DNA of 64,000 bases, taken from Mnemiopsis leidyi (Eukaryota; Ctenophora; Tentaculata; Lobata; Bolinopsidae). The stretch's first letter is position 1. The number at the start of each line of letters is the position of its first letter. Both the position numbers and the translations under genes were made by a program. The stretch spans positions 40,503 through 104,502 of the forward strand of contig JH154462.1 of NCBI GenBank assembly GCA_000226015.1. The letters run 5' to 3'. The notes under the pieces are model-generated. The model was given only the letters and a program-made list of their open reading frames with translations, did not search any database and had not been told where the DNA came from. Below are positions 1-13,000 of the stretch, piece by piece.

Positions 1-187
1 CAATGGCGATCGCCATTGTCGCCAATGGAACACATCCATTGGCGCCAATGGCGATTGTGACCACCATTGGCGCCACTGACCTCATCGCCATTGGCGCCAT
101 TGGAACATCCATTTGATCCATTGAGTGGATCCATTGGCGCCAATGGCGCCAATTGCCCCACTCACCAAACTATATGACCCTTTTGCC
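1..187. repeat. partial copy of palindrome-rich fold-back repeat
   Basis: The stretch is dominated by the palindrome ATTGGCGCCAAT and close variants, and it ends at about 159-187 with the string ctcaccaaactatatgaccc. The same end occurs at about 2657-2686, so this is the right half of another copy of the element at 2141-2687; its left half lies outside the window. It stops about 65 bp beyond the stop codon of the small secreted-protein gene. No coding capacity is visible. Confidence 0.7.
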
Positions 188-253
188 GGTTTTTCCACAA
201 GACACAAATGTTTAAAAGCACAAATAAAAGTTGATGTTAAAATTCAATAAAAG

Positions 254-2068
254 TTACACCAGCAGTATTTTGTGTTCCGTAATACCTGGGGCCAGGGGTG
301 AAGTCCACTTCAGTGAGATACACTGACCAGCATACAAAGTATACCCTATCTGAACACTCTGCAGATCCTCCACTGAAAGCCCGTAGTCTTGTAGAGTACT
401 TGTCTGAGTTATGTTCAGTTGGGCACCTTTCACAATCTGCAAGAGCATAATTTTAATCTTCAGCGGATGATTGAAGTTCAGGTAACGGTTAAGCGTTAAC
501 TGAATCCTCTTATATTGAGACGGTTGAATGAACAAATGATTAAAGAAACTATCTTCTTTCATGAATTTATTTGGATGGTCAACATGTAAGTCATTACTAT
601 TGGCGACCTCCAGACCGAGAAGGTGAACAATTGAACTGTTTATTTAGATGGAGAGGTAAATACTTTTCACAGGAGAGTTTCTGCATAGGCAAGGTAATGT
701 GGTGTTAATGCGGAACCACCAATTAAGACAGTTACTTTTGGGGAGGGGTCACTTGTTGTAACCAATCAGAACTAGAAGCTAGAAATCACTTATTCCTAAT
801 CCTAGCTACCCAGGGGTCAAAATTTGTGACCCCCTCCCAAAAATACCTTTCTCTATATGCTAACCTGGCTATTAGCCAAGATCTGAAACCTCGAATCAGC
901 TACAGTATCATTGAACTGAAGGACTATCTTGGCTTCTCCCGTAGATGAAATGTGGAAATCTTCCACCAAGTCGTTAACGCTCGCAGCTGTAAGTTTGTAA
1001 CATTGTAAATTAATTTTTATTGCTTTGGAGAAAAATCCAATCTGCATCTGAGACGATACCATACCAGGGAAGGCACGATCAATTAATTGATTATCAAATC
1101 GGTATTACCAAAATTCTGTTGATTATTAGTTTGTTAACCCACCTGTGTACAAGATGGTGGAGGAAGATCCCAAATATTCAGCAAGGGTTAAAACATTTAC
1201 TACGGGCAGCTGCAAACGCGGGGATCCTGTATTTCTCACATTGAGGTAAATAAGCGGGGGTTCATCAACCACCTGATAAATTACATGAGTTAATGAGGAG
1301 AGTGAGCTGCGAAACCAAAATCTTTTGGGCTTCAAGGTCATAGTATATTCGTTGTACTAGGTCAAAAAATGCTTACCTTGTAACTAAGTTGTAAGATCTG
1401 ATTGTTAAAGTCTACTTGGACCAGTTCCGAACAGGATTCAGTATTGCATACCTTTGGTCCGGTTACCAGGCAACCTGCACGCATTTTAATGGTTACCATG
1501 AGGCAACCTGCACGTATTATATACAATAGTCACCAGGCACCATGCATGCATCATAATAGTTAACAGGCAAACTGCATGCATTGTGATTGTTACCAGGTAA
1601 CCTGGACGCATATGAATAGTTTTCAGGCAACCTGCACGCATCACGTGATTGTTATTTTTACCAGCCTACCAGGCAACCTTCAAGCATTGTGATGTTTTCT
1701 AAGCAACATGTATGCATTTAAATGGTTACCAGACAACCTGCACGCATTTTCATGGCAACATGCTCACATTTTGTTTTGAAGTTTTAAAAATGAACTTTCT
1801 TCGTCTAAAACTTATTCCACGTTCTATATGGTCATAAAGCTTGATATTATCAAGAAAAACTAGAATTAGACTATGTTCATCTTCAAGGTAGCTTACTGTT
1901 AGTTTCAACTTGAGTTTCAGGCTCGACAACACTTGCAGTAGTCAGATATTGGGGCGGATGCGTCGTTCCATGAACTATACCAGTGACATTTATATCGTAG
2001 TACCGGTCTGTTGTGAGGCTGATTGCTGCCTGGAACAAGCAGGCTAAAAATAGAATCGATGCGACCAT
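254..2068 (-). CDS. small secreted protein of unknown family, 5 exons
   Basis: Exons, in transcript order, are 1897-2068, 1377-1474, 1143-1272, 865-986 and 254-607. All junctions are GT/AG and phases join without a break, giving 291 residues. The start at 2068 opens a signal peptide (MVASILFLACLFQAAISLTT), so the product should be secreted. The mature part has few cysteines (for example VCNTESCSELV in exon 2) and mixed hydrophobic and polar sequence; no transmembrane segment or GPI signal is obvious. I do not recognise a domain. The 3' splice site of exon 2 lies at the edge of a minisatellite (1457-1765) that repeats that splice site. The gene is flanked on both sides by fold-back repeats, and only about 70 bp separate the ATG from the one at 2141, so its promoter may lie inside the repeat. 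The gene model is inference from frame continuity. Confidence 0.5.
1457..1765. repeat. minisatellite of duplicated 3' splice site in intron 1
   Basis: About ten degenerate units, spaced 25-55 bp, share a core reading ggttaccaggcaacctgcac followed by gcat. On the minus strand the core is the exon 2 acceptor of the secreted-protein gene (TGCGTGCAG) plus its first exon bases (GTTGCCTGGTAACC). The array therefore consists of decayed copies of an intron-exon junction. The core also fits the two half-sites of an RFX/X-box motif (GTTGCC, one base, GGTAAC). Confidence 0.65.
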
Positions 2069-2140
2069 CAAACAGTTCCAATCATGTCCGTAGCCTGTAG
2101 AAGAGCTGAATAAATAAACTTAGTAATCGATTTTGATAGC

Positions 2141-2687
2141 TTTTGGTGAGTTTGGTGAGTCATGGGGCAATTGGCACCAATGGATGTTCCATTTGCGCCA
2201 ATTGCGATGAGGTCAGTGGTGCCAATATGGTCCCTTAATCGCCATTGGCGCCAATTGTTGTGTTCCATTGGCACCAACGGCGATCGCCACTCACAGTAAA
2301 TGAATTAATGGCTAATTTGGAATTCCAATGGCTCCAGTGATGCAAATGGCGACAATGGAACCTATAGGCTATAGCGATTCATTTGTGACAATGGCGACCA
2401 TTACATCGCCATTGTCACCAATGGCATAATTGGCGCCATTGGAATTCCAAATGATCCATTCACCCTGAGTGGTGATCGTGAATGGACCATTGCCATCAAG
2501 TGGTTCAATTATAATGGACCCAATGGTCGCCAATGGCGATTTTCATTGGCGCCAATGGAACACAACCATTGGTGCCAATCGTGATTGGGACCACAATTGG
2601 CACCATCCATTTGTTCCATAGAGTTGATCGATTGGCGCAAATGACGCCAATTGCCTCACTCACCAAACTATATGACCCTTTTGCCCA
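2141..2687. repeat. fold-back (inverted-repeat) element rich in ATTGGCGCCAAT
   Basis: The left end (ttttggtgagtttggtgagt, followed by a GGCAATTGGCACC-type segment) is the inverse of the right end (ctcaccaaactatatgaccc preceded by GCCAATTGCC). The interior alternates ATTGG, CCAAT and GGCGCC blocks in both orientations. There is no ORF. It could be a non-autonomous fold-back DNA element (MITE-like) or a dispersed satellite. I did not find an unambiguous target-site duplication. Confidence 0.6.
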
Positions 2688-4076
2688 ATAATGTAACTAG
2701 AAGTTGATTGATCAACCAAAATTTAGGATGCAATTTCGTAGGCGTAATTAGTAAGCAATGGCTGTTCATGGATACTGATCAGTTAGGATCAGTTGGTCGG
2801 TTTTCCCGACTAAATTTTTGTACAATGGAATTGAAATATTCATAGAACTTAACGTAAAAAGCTGTTCAATTACCAACAAAAACTACTTTTCCGTTAAGTT
2901 ATCTAAAAAAGACTAAGAACCTATATTGACCAATTGTTTTAAGTAACCACAGAACATCAAATATGAACAACATTTGCAACAGCAGATAGCATTACTATTG
3001 AAGTTAAACGTTTAACTTTGTTGAAATAGTTAACGTTGCGGTTAGCTAAGACAATACAGATACGTTTGTAAACAATAAATCATTGTAGTATAACTGTTCA
3101 CTAATTGTATTTGGAGAATCAAACAATGATACATGACTGATACAGATATTGATGTGTATCATGATGTAGAATAAATTGGCTTATCTAAACTTTTTCAATT
3201 TAATTTCCTCTAAAGTTTTACATTTTATTAAATAAATTGATACAATCAGCTGACTGATAATAACCACTGATCGGAGCTACAATATATGCTGCTATCTATT
3301 TTACTTATTGAAAAGCATATGCTGGACCGTGGTCACATTAGTGCATCAGAAGAATTGCCATTTCATGCCATATTATGATGGATATGTGATGGAAAACTAT
3401 GGTCATTAGTCATATAAACCATGGCCCTAAGCCTATAAATCCTTAACCCCGGTATAACCCTCGATCTGGCGCACCCAAACTTTGATGCAACCCAGAAACT
3501 TTTGTTTTAACCGGCCTTACCTTATATGTAACACTAAAATGTATGCTAACCATTAAGTTCTAATTCTAGCCCTAAAGTAATCATAATCCTATCTCTTATC
3601 TAAAAACGTGATGGATTTTGTAGTCTAGCTATTTTGATCAAGTACACTTTGCGCCTTCGCACTTTATTAGAGCCATCGAACAATGCGCCAAGTAAAACAA
3701 AACGATTATTGTTATGCGGAAGTCAGCTGTATACATACGATACAAAAAAAGGATGTAAAAATGAAGTGCCGTAAAATAATCATATCATCAAGTAATTTAG
3801 AAATGAATATCTCTTAACGAATATCTCTCAAGAAATAATGTGAGCCAGTTATTCTTTATCTTGAACTCAATTGAGTTTGTAAAATATAAAATTATGAGGC
3901 TTGAATAGGTTCGTATCAAAAATATCGCGAATATTTGAAAAGTATCATCGAAAAATCGTTCTCCTATAAAAATCAAAATCTAAATGATAAAAATTCAAAT
4001 TCAAATGAATTTTAAGAATTCTCCTTAACATTTCCTGATCAATCAGTAAAGTAGTATAATCCCAAAGAGTTTAAAG
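2688..4076. other. intergenic, no gene seen
   Basis: AT-rich sequence between the fold-back element and the 3' end of the first collagen gene. No exon-like frame, repeat array or RNA gene is apparent. The collagen 3' UTR must lie in its right end, but I saw no clean minus-strand AATAAA close to the stop codon. Confidence 0.5.
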
Positions 4077-7000
4077 TCACTCTTCAATGGTGTTCCGAGT
4101 ACAAACAGTACACCTCGCTACTCCCTGGTCAAGAATCTCGTCCAGACCACTGTACACGTTACCCATGCCCCACATTCCGGGCTGACTCATGTCGTGGTTT
4201 TGGCCGAGCCAGTAGTCTAAGTTGTTGATATAGTAGGCGCAGGTGCCCCGACCCAGACACTCGATAAAGGTGGGCAGGTGGAAGTGTTGTAGACAGGACC
4301 CCGAGGAAGCGAGGTCTTGGCCGCCTCCTGACACTCCAGATGATGACACCTGAGGTGGGGTTTTGTGGGTTTTATTTCTGAGTTGGGGTCTTGTAAGTTT
4401 CGTGTCTGTTTAGAAAGGACGGTGCAATGTTTGAGGTGGGGTCTTGTAGGTTTCGTGTCTGTTTAGAAAGGACGGTGCAATGTTTGAGGTGGGGACTTGT
4501 AAGTTTCGTGTCTGTTTAGAAAGGTCGGTGCAATGTTTGAGGTGGGGTCTTGTAAGTCTTGTGTCTGTTTAGAAAGGACGGTGCAATGTTTGAGGTGGGG
4601 TCTTGTAAGTTTCGTGTCTGTTTAGAAAGGTCGGTGCAATGTTTGAGGTGGGGTCTTGTAAGTTTCGTGTCTGTTTAGAAAGGTCGGTGCAATGTTTGAG
4701 GTTGGGGTCTTGTAAGTTTCGTGTCTGTTCAGAAATGTCGGTGCAATGTATGAGGTGAGGGCTTGTAAGTTTTATTTCTGGTTGTAGAAAGGTTGATTTA
4801 TCAGTACTAAACTATAGTACTCCCAGTCATATTGCAACTGCAAGGTACTAAGTACCTGCATCATTCAGATAAATTCTACCTATTTCTAACCCAATTTTTA
4901 TAAGAATTGACATTACTATCACTTATCACTACTGAACCCCTAACTTGCTTACCATGGCATAGGAATACCCCTCCCACAATGGACTGAAGTCTTCAGGACA
5001 CTCTGGTGAGGTCTCTGTGAAGGAGTGCCTAGTCAGAATGTACTGAGTACCCCCACAGACAGTACACCTTGAAATGTGCCCCAGAATCTCGTCAATGCTG
5101 CTCATCGGCTTGACTGTGTAATCTGCCTCCGCATCGACAGCTAGCCAGAAGGACTTGTCCGTTCGGACGCCGTGTCGGCAGACGTCGGTGGCGGCACATT
5201 GCATGAAGGGAGTTAGCTGAAACTCTTCCAAGCAGGAACCTGGAATTCAGATAGGAATTACAGTATTACAAATTTGGTTAATTCTGTGCAATTTCGGTAG
5301 GAACCGTGACTTGGAAGTGTAAAGTGAAAACATACGGTATTTAACTAGATTTGCACATTTCCAAGCGAACAATTCTATTTCTACAAAAAGATGAACGAAC
5401 CGGCACCGCCGAGATCCTGAGTATGACCGTAGCCTTCTCCTTCAAAGAAAACGAGGGAGTAGCCTGACCACAGAGGAATGAAATCAGCGGGGCAATCAGG
5501 TTGCTAAAATGGAACTTGTTAGTGGTTGTTTCTTTATAATATGGGTTGCCGCAATAGAACTGGTTAGTGGTTTTATGTCTTTATGCATCAGACGGATAAA
5601 GGAACGATCTATATAAATTCTCTATAATAGTAATTTGAAAGAAGCAATCAGACGAATCAAATGGTTGAACGAAAATCAAGAGGCTCATTGCACTTTCGAG
5701 TTCATCCTAAGTGTAGCAATAGTTTAAAACTCTATATTATTCTGTTATTTGGCTCTCAACTGATTAACAAAACATGACAACGTGAAACGTGAAAACATGA
5801 AACACACCTCGATTGTCTGAGAGTGGATGACGAGGGTATGTGAGTCACAGTTACAAGCGGGAACATCTTCCGGCAAACAGTCTGCATCTTCTCCTGGTTC
5901 CCCCTTAGCACCGTCAAGACCTGGCTCTCCCACGTCCCCTTCCACTCCGGCCAAGCCTTTCTGTCCCGCCTCTCCGTCTTCGCCTGGGGGTTTGATATAT
6001 TTTAGAGAAAATGTGCTGGGAATTTAATCAGTGTGAACATAATGTACTTAATTTGAATTTCAATAATGAGAAAATATTTTAACTGAATGATCGGGTAATT
6101 GTTTGAGTCACATCAGAAGCTAAGTTCAACAGTGTTTTTGTTATTCTCTTCTTGCCTCGAGTGAAAGACAAAAGGCTTTTCCATTAAATCCGTCGTCTTT
6201 CACTCCAGTCAATAAGAGAATAACAAATACACTGTTGAATGAGAAAACAAGCTTAAACTCTTTAGATCCTCTATCAAGCAAGTTGTTGAATATGTATGTA
6301 TTTAATAATCGCACCGTTTTCTCCATCCTCTCCGTAGCCTGGTGGACCAGTCTCTCCCTTGGCTCCCTTCACAGTTCCAGGTGTACCAGGAGTTCCAGGT
6401 GCTCCCTTTTGTCCCGGAGATCCGTCAGCTCCGGGGATTCCATCGGTCCCAGGTGTGCCGGGGATACCGTCCCGGCCAGGCTCACCTTTAGCACCTTTAG
6501 GTCCCGCAGGTCCCTGGGGGATGTTGGTTTTATGAAGGAGTAGGTCTGATGTTGGACAACGTAAGTAAGGAATGGAAATAGATTATGGGGAATTGAAAAT
6601 ATCGTATCATGCTTTTTAGCAAAAAATGCAAATCAGATTAGCAAAAAATGCAAATCAGATGGAGAGGTTTTGGCCACATAATTATAAGTAAAGTTTCCAG
6701 CCCGGTTTGTATAAACTATAAAATAGGTTTTTAACTCGGGATGTTATAATGAAAATGGAAATTCGATAGGAAGAACCTTACCGCGGGTCCTGGTTCTCCT
6801 TTGTCACCCCAGTATGTATTGTTGAGAACAGACTGGATAATCTCTATCCAGATGAAGTATTCAGGTGGAAGAGGCTCGCCGCTCTTAGCTTTAATCAGGA
6901 AAATGTTGCCGTCGATACCGGGGCCTCCTTTGTTTCCTTGTTCTCCTTTTTCTCCTGGTGATCCCTGAGACATTCAAACTTTTATAGATGATTCTTAGGT

Positions 7001-10000
7001 CAACGAGCTACAGGAAAAGATACGTTCAAGTGAAAGTACAGGGGATGTTGGAGACGGCTTACTATCCTATGTAAAGCTGCTATTAACCAACAAAGCTATT
7101 CTTGTCCAACCAACTACAAAGTTATCCAAAACCATTATATTTCTTACAGGTTCTCCTTTAGGTCCAACATCACCCAGATCTCCCTTTTCTCCCTGATCAC
7201 CGGGTGCTCCCTTTTCTCCGGGGTTCCCTTTAGGTCCAGTAGGACCTTGTTCGTCACCAGGGGGGCCTGGGTCTCCACGCGGACCGTTAGCACCAGGCTC
7301 ACCCTTCGCGCCTTGGTCTCCTGGGTGTCCTGCTTCCCCAGGTTCTCCGTCAATACCATCAGCTCCGGGCGTTCCAGGGGTACCAGGTTCACCTGGGTGT
7401 CCATAGGTAGCTAGTTAGCTGGGACCGGTCAGGTAGATTCTATATGGGATATTTACATATTTGGCAAAAAGACTGGCACGATCTGAATAATATTCAAACA
7501 AGTAAGTTTTGAAGGTCAATATTAATGACTAACCTGGTTGGCCGGGAGTAGCAGGTTCTCCTTTTTGTCCTGCGTCACCGTCAGCACCGGGGGCTCCTTG
7601 TTCTCCCTGCGGACCTGGTGGACCATCAGGACCTTTCCCGCCTTCCTCTCCGGCTTCTCCTTGTGATCCTGGTGCTCCTTTTTCTCCTCGGTCTCCTTCA
7701 GGTCCCTTGTCTCCTTTTTCACCATCTGGATTAGGAGCTCCTTTTTCACCTTTTGGCCCAGGTTCACCTGGTTCTCCAGGTTCTCCAGTTTCACCCTAAA
7801 AATTTTTCGTAGCAGCGATACATCTAAAACAGGCTCGTTCATTTTTTAAGACCTTGAAGAGTAGATAGGTTCAAAATAATAGAAAAAATTTATTCTTAGC
7901 CAACTTTCTTTCGAGAGCTTTAGGAAACTGGAACAATAAAAAGTGTTTTCTTTGAATTGTCCTAAAATATCTATGTTTCAAATTAAATTATCATACGTTG
8001 TCTCCAGCGCAGGCTTTCTGGGTGGCATCCAGACCCGGCTGTCCCTTAAGTCCTGAATACCCCGGCTCACCTGGGTTACCCTTCATTCCACGGTCACCTG
8101 TAAATACATGCTTTATTTCGTTGTGCTTGACATTTGAATTTGAATTGAGATTATCAAGCTTTGTTTTATTGAAATCAGTTTCAATATCGTCGTTTTGTCC
8201 ATAAAAATTGGGATGTGCACATTCAGCTGAATATTCGTTGCCACTACCCACCTTTGTTGCCACGGCTTCCTTCATCTCCCTTTGCTCCTACCACACCCTG
8301 ATCTCCAGGTTGACCTTGATCTCCCTTAGCACCTGGGTTACCGTCAGCTCCATCAGCTCCGGGACTTCCTGGTGCTCCAGCGGGTCCCTGAGGACCTTGT
8401 TCTCCTTTAGCGCCCGGTTCTCCAGGTGCTCCATCCGCTCCATCTTGTCCGTTACTTCCTGGCTCTCCACTTTCACCTTGTTCTCCCTGATCTCCTTGGG
8501 GACCGTCAGCACCGTCCGGACCATTTTCCCCTGGTGGGCCAACCTCACCCTGAGAAAATATATAGGGTTCAGATTTGGGGAAATTTATCTACAAATTATA
8601 GGAACGGTATTCGTGGGGAGGTGTCTCAAATTTTAAACCCCATTTCTCTAAATGTAAGGCTCCTACCTTTGTTTTTGGAGATCAATCTGTATCCATAGGA
8701 CAATTTGAGAGTATTTCACTACCGAGAACTAAGCTAGGGCCCATGAATTTTGAGGAATGACGTGTTTAAGTATCGAAAATTTGAGACACTTCCCCAAGAA
8801 TACCGTTCCTAATATTCAATGATTTAATTAAAACAAATTGTTTTGAAGGATGAAATATTTCATAATGATAACCCAGTGAACAATATAATATTCAACGTTA
8901 AATCAGAGACACAACCAACCTTTATTCCATCGTCTCCAGGTTCTCCCGGCTCTCCCTTGATGTAAGTCTCAGCGCCACCATGTCTGCCTGTAGCACCCTG
9001 GGCACCCTTCTCTCCTTGTCCGCCCTGATCTCCAGCAATACCCTCGATACCGGCAGGACCGTCTTCACCAGGCTCTCCGTCCCTACCAGCGGGACCTTGC
9101 TGTCCTTTCTCACCTGCAGAAACCAGTTTACAGGACCTGCTTCAATCTGCACCAACACTAACACCTTCTTTTAGGGGGGCGTTAAGGACTAATCAGAGTT
9201 TGCACACTTTTATAAGCAGGAAATGGTGGTCAGAAGGAAAACACACAGATAATAATCTGTAATAATCTGTAATAATAATGGCTTGAAATATTTGTTAATT
9301 AAATCTTTAGAGTCTCGATAACTGCACTTGATTTGTAGCGTTGAAATAGTTTGAAACTAATCATCAAGCAGGTAGAAGCGGATCTCCAAACCTGGCTCCC
9401 CAGCCTCTCCAGCAGGGCCTTGTGCCCCCTTCTCAGTATTGTCATCTCCAGGTTCTCCGGTTTCTCCAGCAGGCCCTGGTTCTCCGGCTGGTCCTGCAGG
9501 ACTCCCTCCTGGAGGTCCTGGCTCTCCCCGAGCTCCTTTCTCAGTACCTGGCTCTCCTGGGGAGACAAGTGTGTAAAGAATATTTGCTTCGGTATTTAAG
9601 CCTTTCCCAACGAAAAGTCGTAGTCGCTTTTAAGCATTTAAATAAAAAATAAATAAAATGATGAAAAAATAAACTTTTAAGATCAAGTCAAAGAATACAC
9701 TGCACAAAATGAATGAAGCAGGTGTTGTGAGATTGCCTCACCTCTAGGACCCTTCTCCCCTGGTTCTCCCTGATCACCAGGGTCTCCAGGAGGACCTTGT
9801 CCCCCTGGTGGGCCCTGGTCTCCTGGTGGACCATCACTACCATTGTCGCCAGCCGGACCTTGCTCTCCCTTGGCTCCCATCTCACCCTTAGATCCAACTA
9901 CAGTACCGGGGTCTCCCCGAGGACCGGGATCTCCAGCCATGCCTGTTTCACCCACATCACCTGGTTTTCCTGGTTCTCCTTTCTCTACACCAGGCTCTCC

Positions 10001-13000
10001 CTGCAAATATCAGTCTTTAGTTACTTTTTAAATGTCCACTATAAAAATCTCTAAAGGTTCAAGAGTACACTATTAATTTCAGTCTAAATCACGCTATGAA
10101 CAGTTTTCATGATCCATAAAGTAAAACCACAAATGACAAACCTTGGGACCCCTTTCTCCAGGTATAGTCTCCCCTGGTTCGCCCTTATCTCCCGGTTCTC
10201 CGACATCACCAGGTTCCCCGTCAGGACCTTGAGGTCCCTGCTCTCCAGGAGCTCCCGGCTCTCCTTTAGCTCCCTGGTTCCCATCTAGACCGTTTTCACC
10301 TGGTTCTCCTATGCTACCTGGTTTGAAATTTGGTTGTCAAGTTCAGTTATACAGTCACAGGGAAGAAATTCAGAATTTGGTCTTTTGACGATTATTAACG
10401 ATAGTACATTCAAGTTCGCCATTAGATGTGAAAATAATAAAAAATTATTGTGGATCAGAATACATTGGAATAATTCTAGATATATCTAGAATTTAGATAA
10501 TCTGGTTCAAAATATAAGGGCAGCATGTGCTTTCCTAACCGTGGGCATGTTTTATGGTGAAAATTCTGAAGTCCTCACTAAGAACTTGCCGTCCAATAAG
10601 ACTGTAAATTCAGTGAATATATTTAGATGCGAAACTCAAATGTCTTTGACTTGTTGACATCGGCATCGGTTACTATCAACGTCGTGTTGGCTGCAGTAAC
10701 ATCTTGAGCCTTTTGATTGCTCTTGCGATCATCAAAAGAAGCATTAGTTTCAAGCAAAATAATTCCAAATCAAAGGAGAAACGGCCGCACTTTCTTACTG
10801 GCATACAAAATTCAAATATCGCATAAACCGACATCTTATGAGTACATAGGGTTTGTTGATGGCTTTGCCATATCACCAAAGCGGCTTGGGTGATATGTCC
10901 CAATATCAAAGTTATTTGATTTAGGTAAGATTGTAACCTTTCATAACTAAATTCTGTCCCGAAACTGATTTTTCAATAATTTTTGTTACGCCACGCACAT
11001 TTTTGAGCTTGCTTTGGTTGTGTCGGAGTTAAAACTTTTTGACTGAATCGACGGTTACCTAGCTAGGCAGCCCTAGTTCTAAGTGACTATGAACTAAGAT
11101 ACTAGGGGTTTAGAGTTTTATCTGGCAAGTTGTAAGGTTGATTTTTAAACGTTTATTTGCAATAGAAAAAATACAATGTTTTATCCCGGAGCTGTGAATT
11201 TGCTTGTTTTGCCTGTTGAGGTGATAAAACGTGTTGTTTTACTTAAAAGGCTAAATCACGGCGAAGATTTATGTTTATGATAGCCCATGCCACATAGTGA
11301 CATAATTTACTGATGAAAGTATCCATCTTTGACGTACGAACTTTTGACAATAAGCACTGCTTCTTGAAAGTCAACAAATGACTCATACACAAACAATTCT
11401 GCACAGAAAATCGAAGATCACAAGCTCTAAACTCACCTTTAAGTCCTGGATTTCCTTTCTCCCCAGTAGCTCCACGGTTACCAAGGCCTCCATGCTCTCC
11501 AGTCCGACCCTGTTGGCCCTTATGTCCGTCTGGGCCCCGTGCACCCTTATCACCCGGCTCTCCGGGTGGTCCTTGAGCTCCGTTTTCCCCATTTGCTCCG
11601 TTTTCTCCATCAGCACCGTCCCGACCTCTTTCACCCTTCGCTCCATCAGGACCCGGATCTCCTACGTCACCGGACTCGCCAGGCTGACCTGGTTCTCCCT
11701 TCTCACCCACTTCAGTTCCAGGCTCTCCCTTCTCTCCACGACCGTGTTCTCCGTCTAAACCGTCCATACCGTTCTCTCCTGGCTCTCCTTTCTCTCCAGG
11801 CGGTCCCTGCTCCGCTCCCGGATCACCCGGCTCTCCTGCTGGACCGTCAGCTCCGTCTTCTCCTGGCATACCATCTCTACCATGAGCTCCGTCTGCAGCG
11901 GGCTCGCCAGGGGGTCCACGTGCTCCAGGTTCACCTGGTGCACCCGCATCCCCTGGGGGTCCTGGTTCACCAGGTTCTCCTGGAGCTGCTGGAGTTCCGG
12001 GCTCTCCTCGAGATCCGGGCACGCCTGGTTCTCCTTTCTCTCCACTCTCTCCTGGGAGCCCGGGTTCACCTTGATGACCTTGTTCACCCTGATTTCCCTG
12101 AGCACCATCATTTCCGGGCTGACCGGGTTCTCCTGGACCTCCTGGGGCTCCGGGAGTTCCATCCAAACCAGGTGCACCAGCATCTCCGTCAAAACCAGGT
12201 CTTCCGGGAGTTCCAGAGTCTCCCTTTTCTCCTAGTTCTCCGGGCTCTCCTTTTTGTCCGGTAATTCCTTTCGGTCCTGTTGATAATGACATTTCAGTAC
12301 GGATAATGATAACAAAAAGGGCAGGAATATCATCTCATAAATGAAAAATCCACATTTTAATTAACTTGATTGTTCCCTTGAATCCTCTGCTTTCAATAAA
12401 ACCGAACCAAATGGTTAACAAACATGGTTTTTACCTTCGGGACCTGGTTCACCAGGAACTCCCTTTTGACCTTGCTCTCCTTGATCGCCTCTTGCACCAT
12501 CCTCGCCATCATTACCATGGGCTCCTGGGGTTCCATCTTGACCTCGCTCTCCTTTAGCTCCAGTTTCTCCTGGCATTCCTTCTTCTCCTGGGGTTCCGTC
12601 TTGTCCAGGAGTTCCGTTAGTTCCTGGGTTTCCTGGTTGTCCGGGTGCTCCAGGCTCTCCACTTTCACCTTGGGCAATTATTTAGATGTTTGCGTTGCAT
12701 ATAAGGTCTGCATATGATTTGATATTATTCTCTGCTATGAGATGTTTTTAATGAATACATAAAAACTCGTAGTTCTTAAATTAATTTTCAGAGCACAAGG
12801 ATGTATGGCGCTTAACTTCTTTAGCAACCATACCTTGAGAACCTTTTGGCCCAACAGACCCTGTTTTTCCTTTGATTCCGGGTGCTCCATTCATCCCTGG
12901 GTTTCCTGGTGGACCTGGTTCTCCTTTGATCGCTTGACCATCAGGTCCCCGAGGTCCTGGTTCGCCCTGGTCTCCCATTTCTCCTTGCTCTCCACCATCT

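Noticed and set aside
11539-12264. Long plus-strand leucine- or proline-rich frames opposite the collagen exons (also at 22732-22986, 23176-23454, 25080-25301)
   Set aside because: They are antisense shadows of Gly-X-Y codons (GGA/CCN patterns); they have no splice logic or start context of their own.
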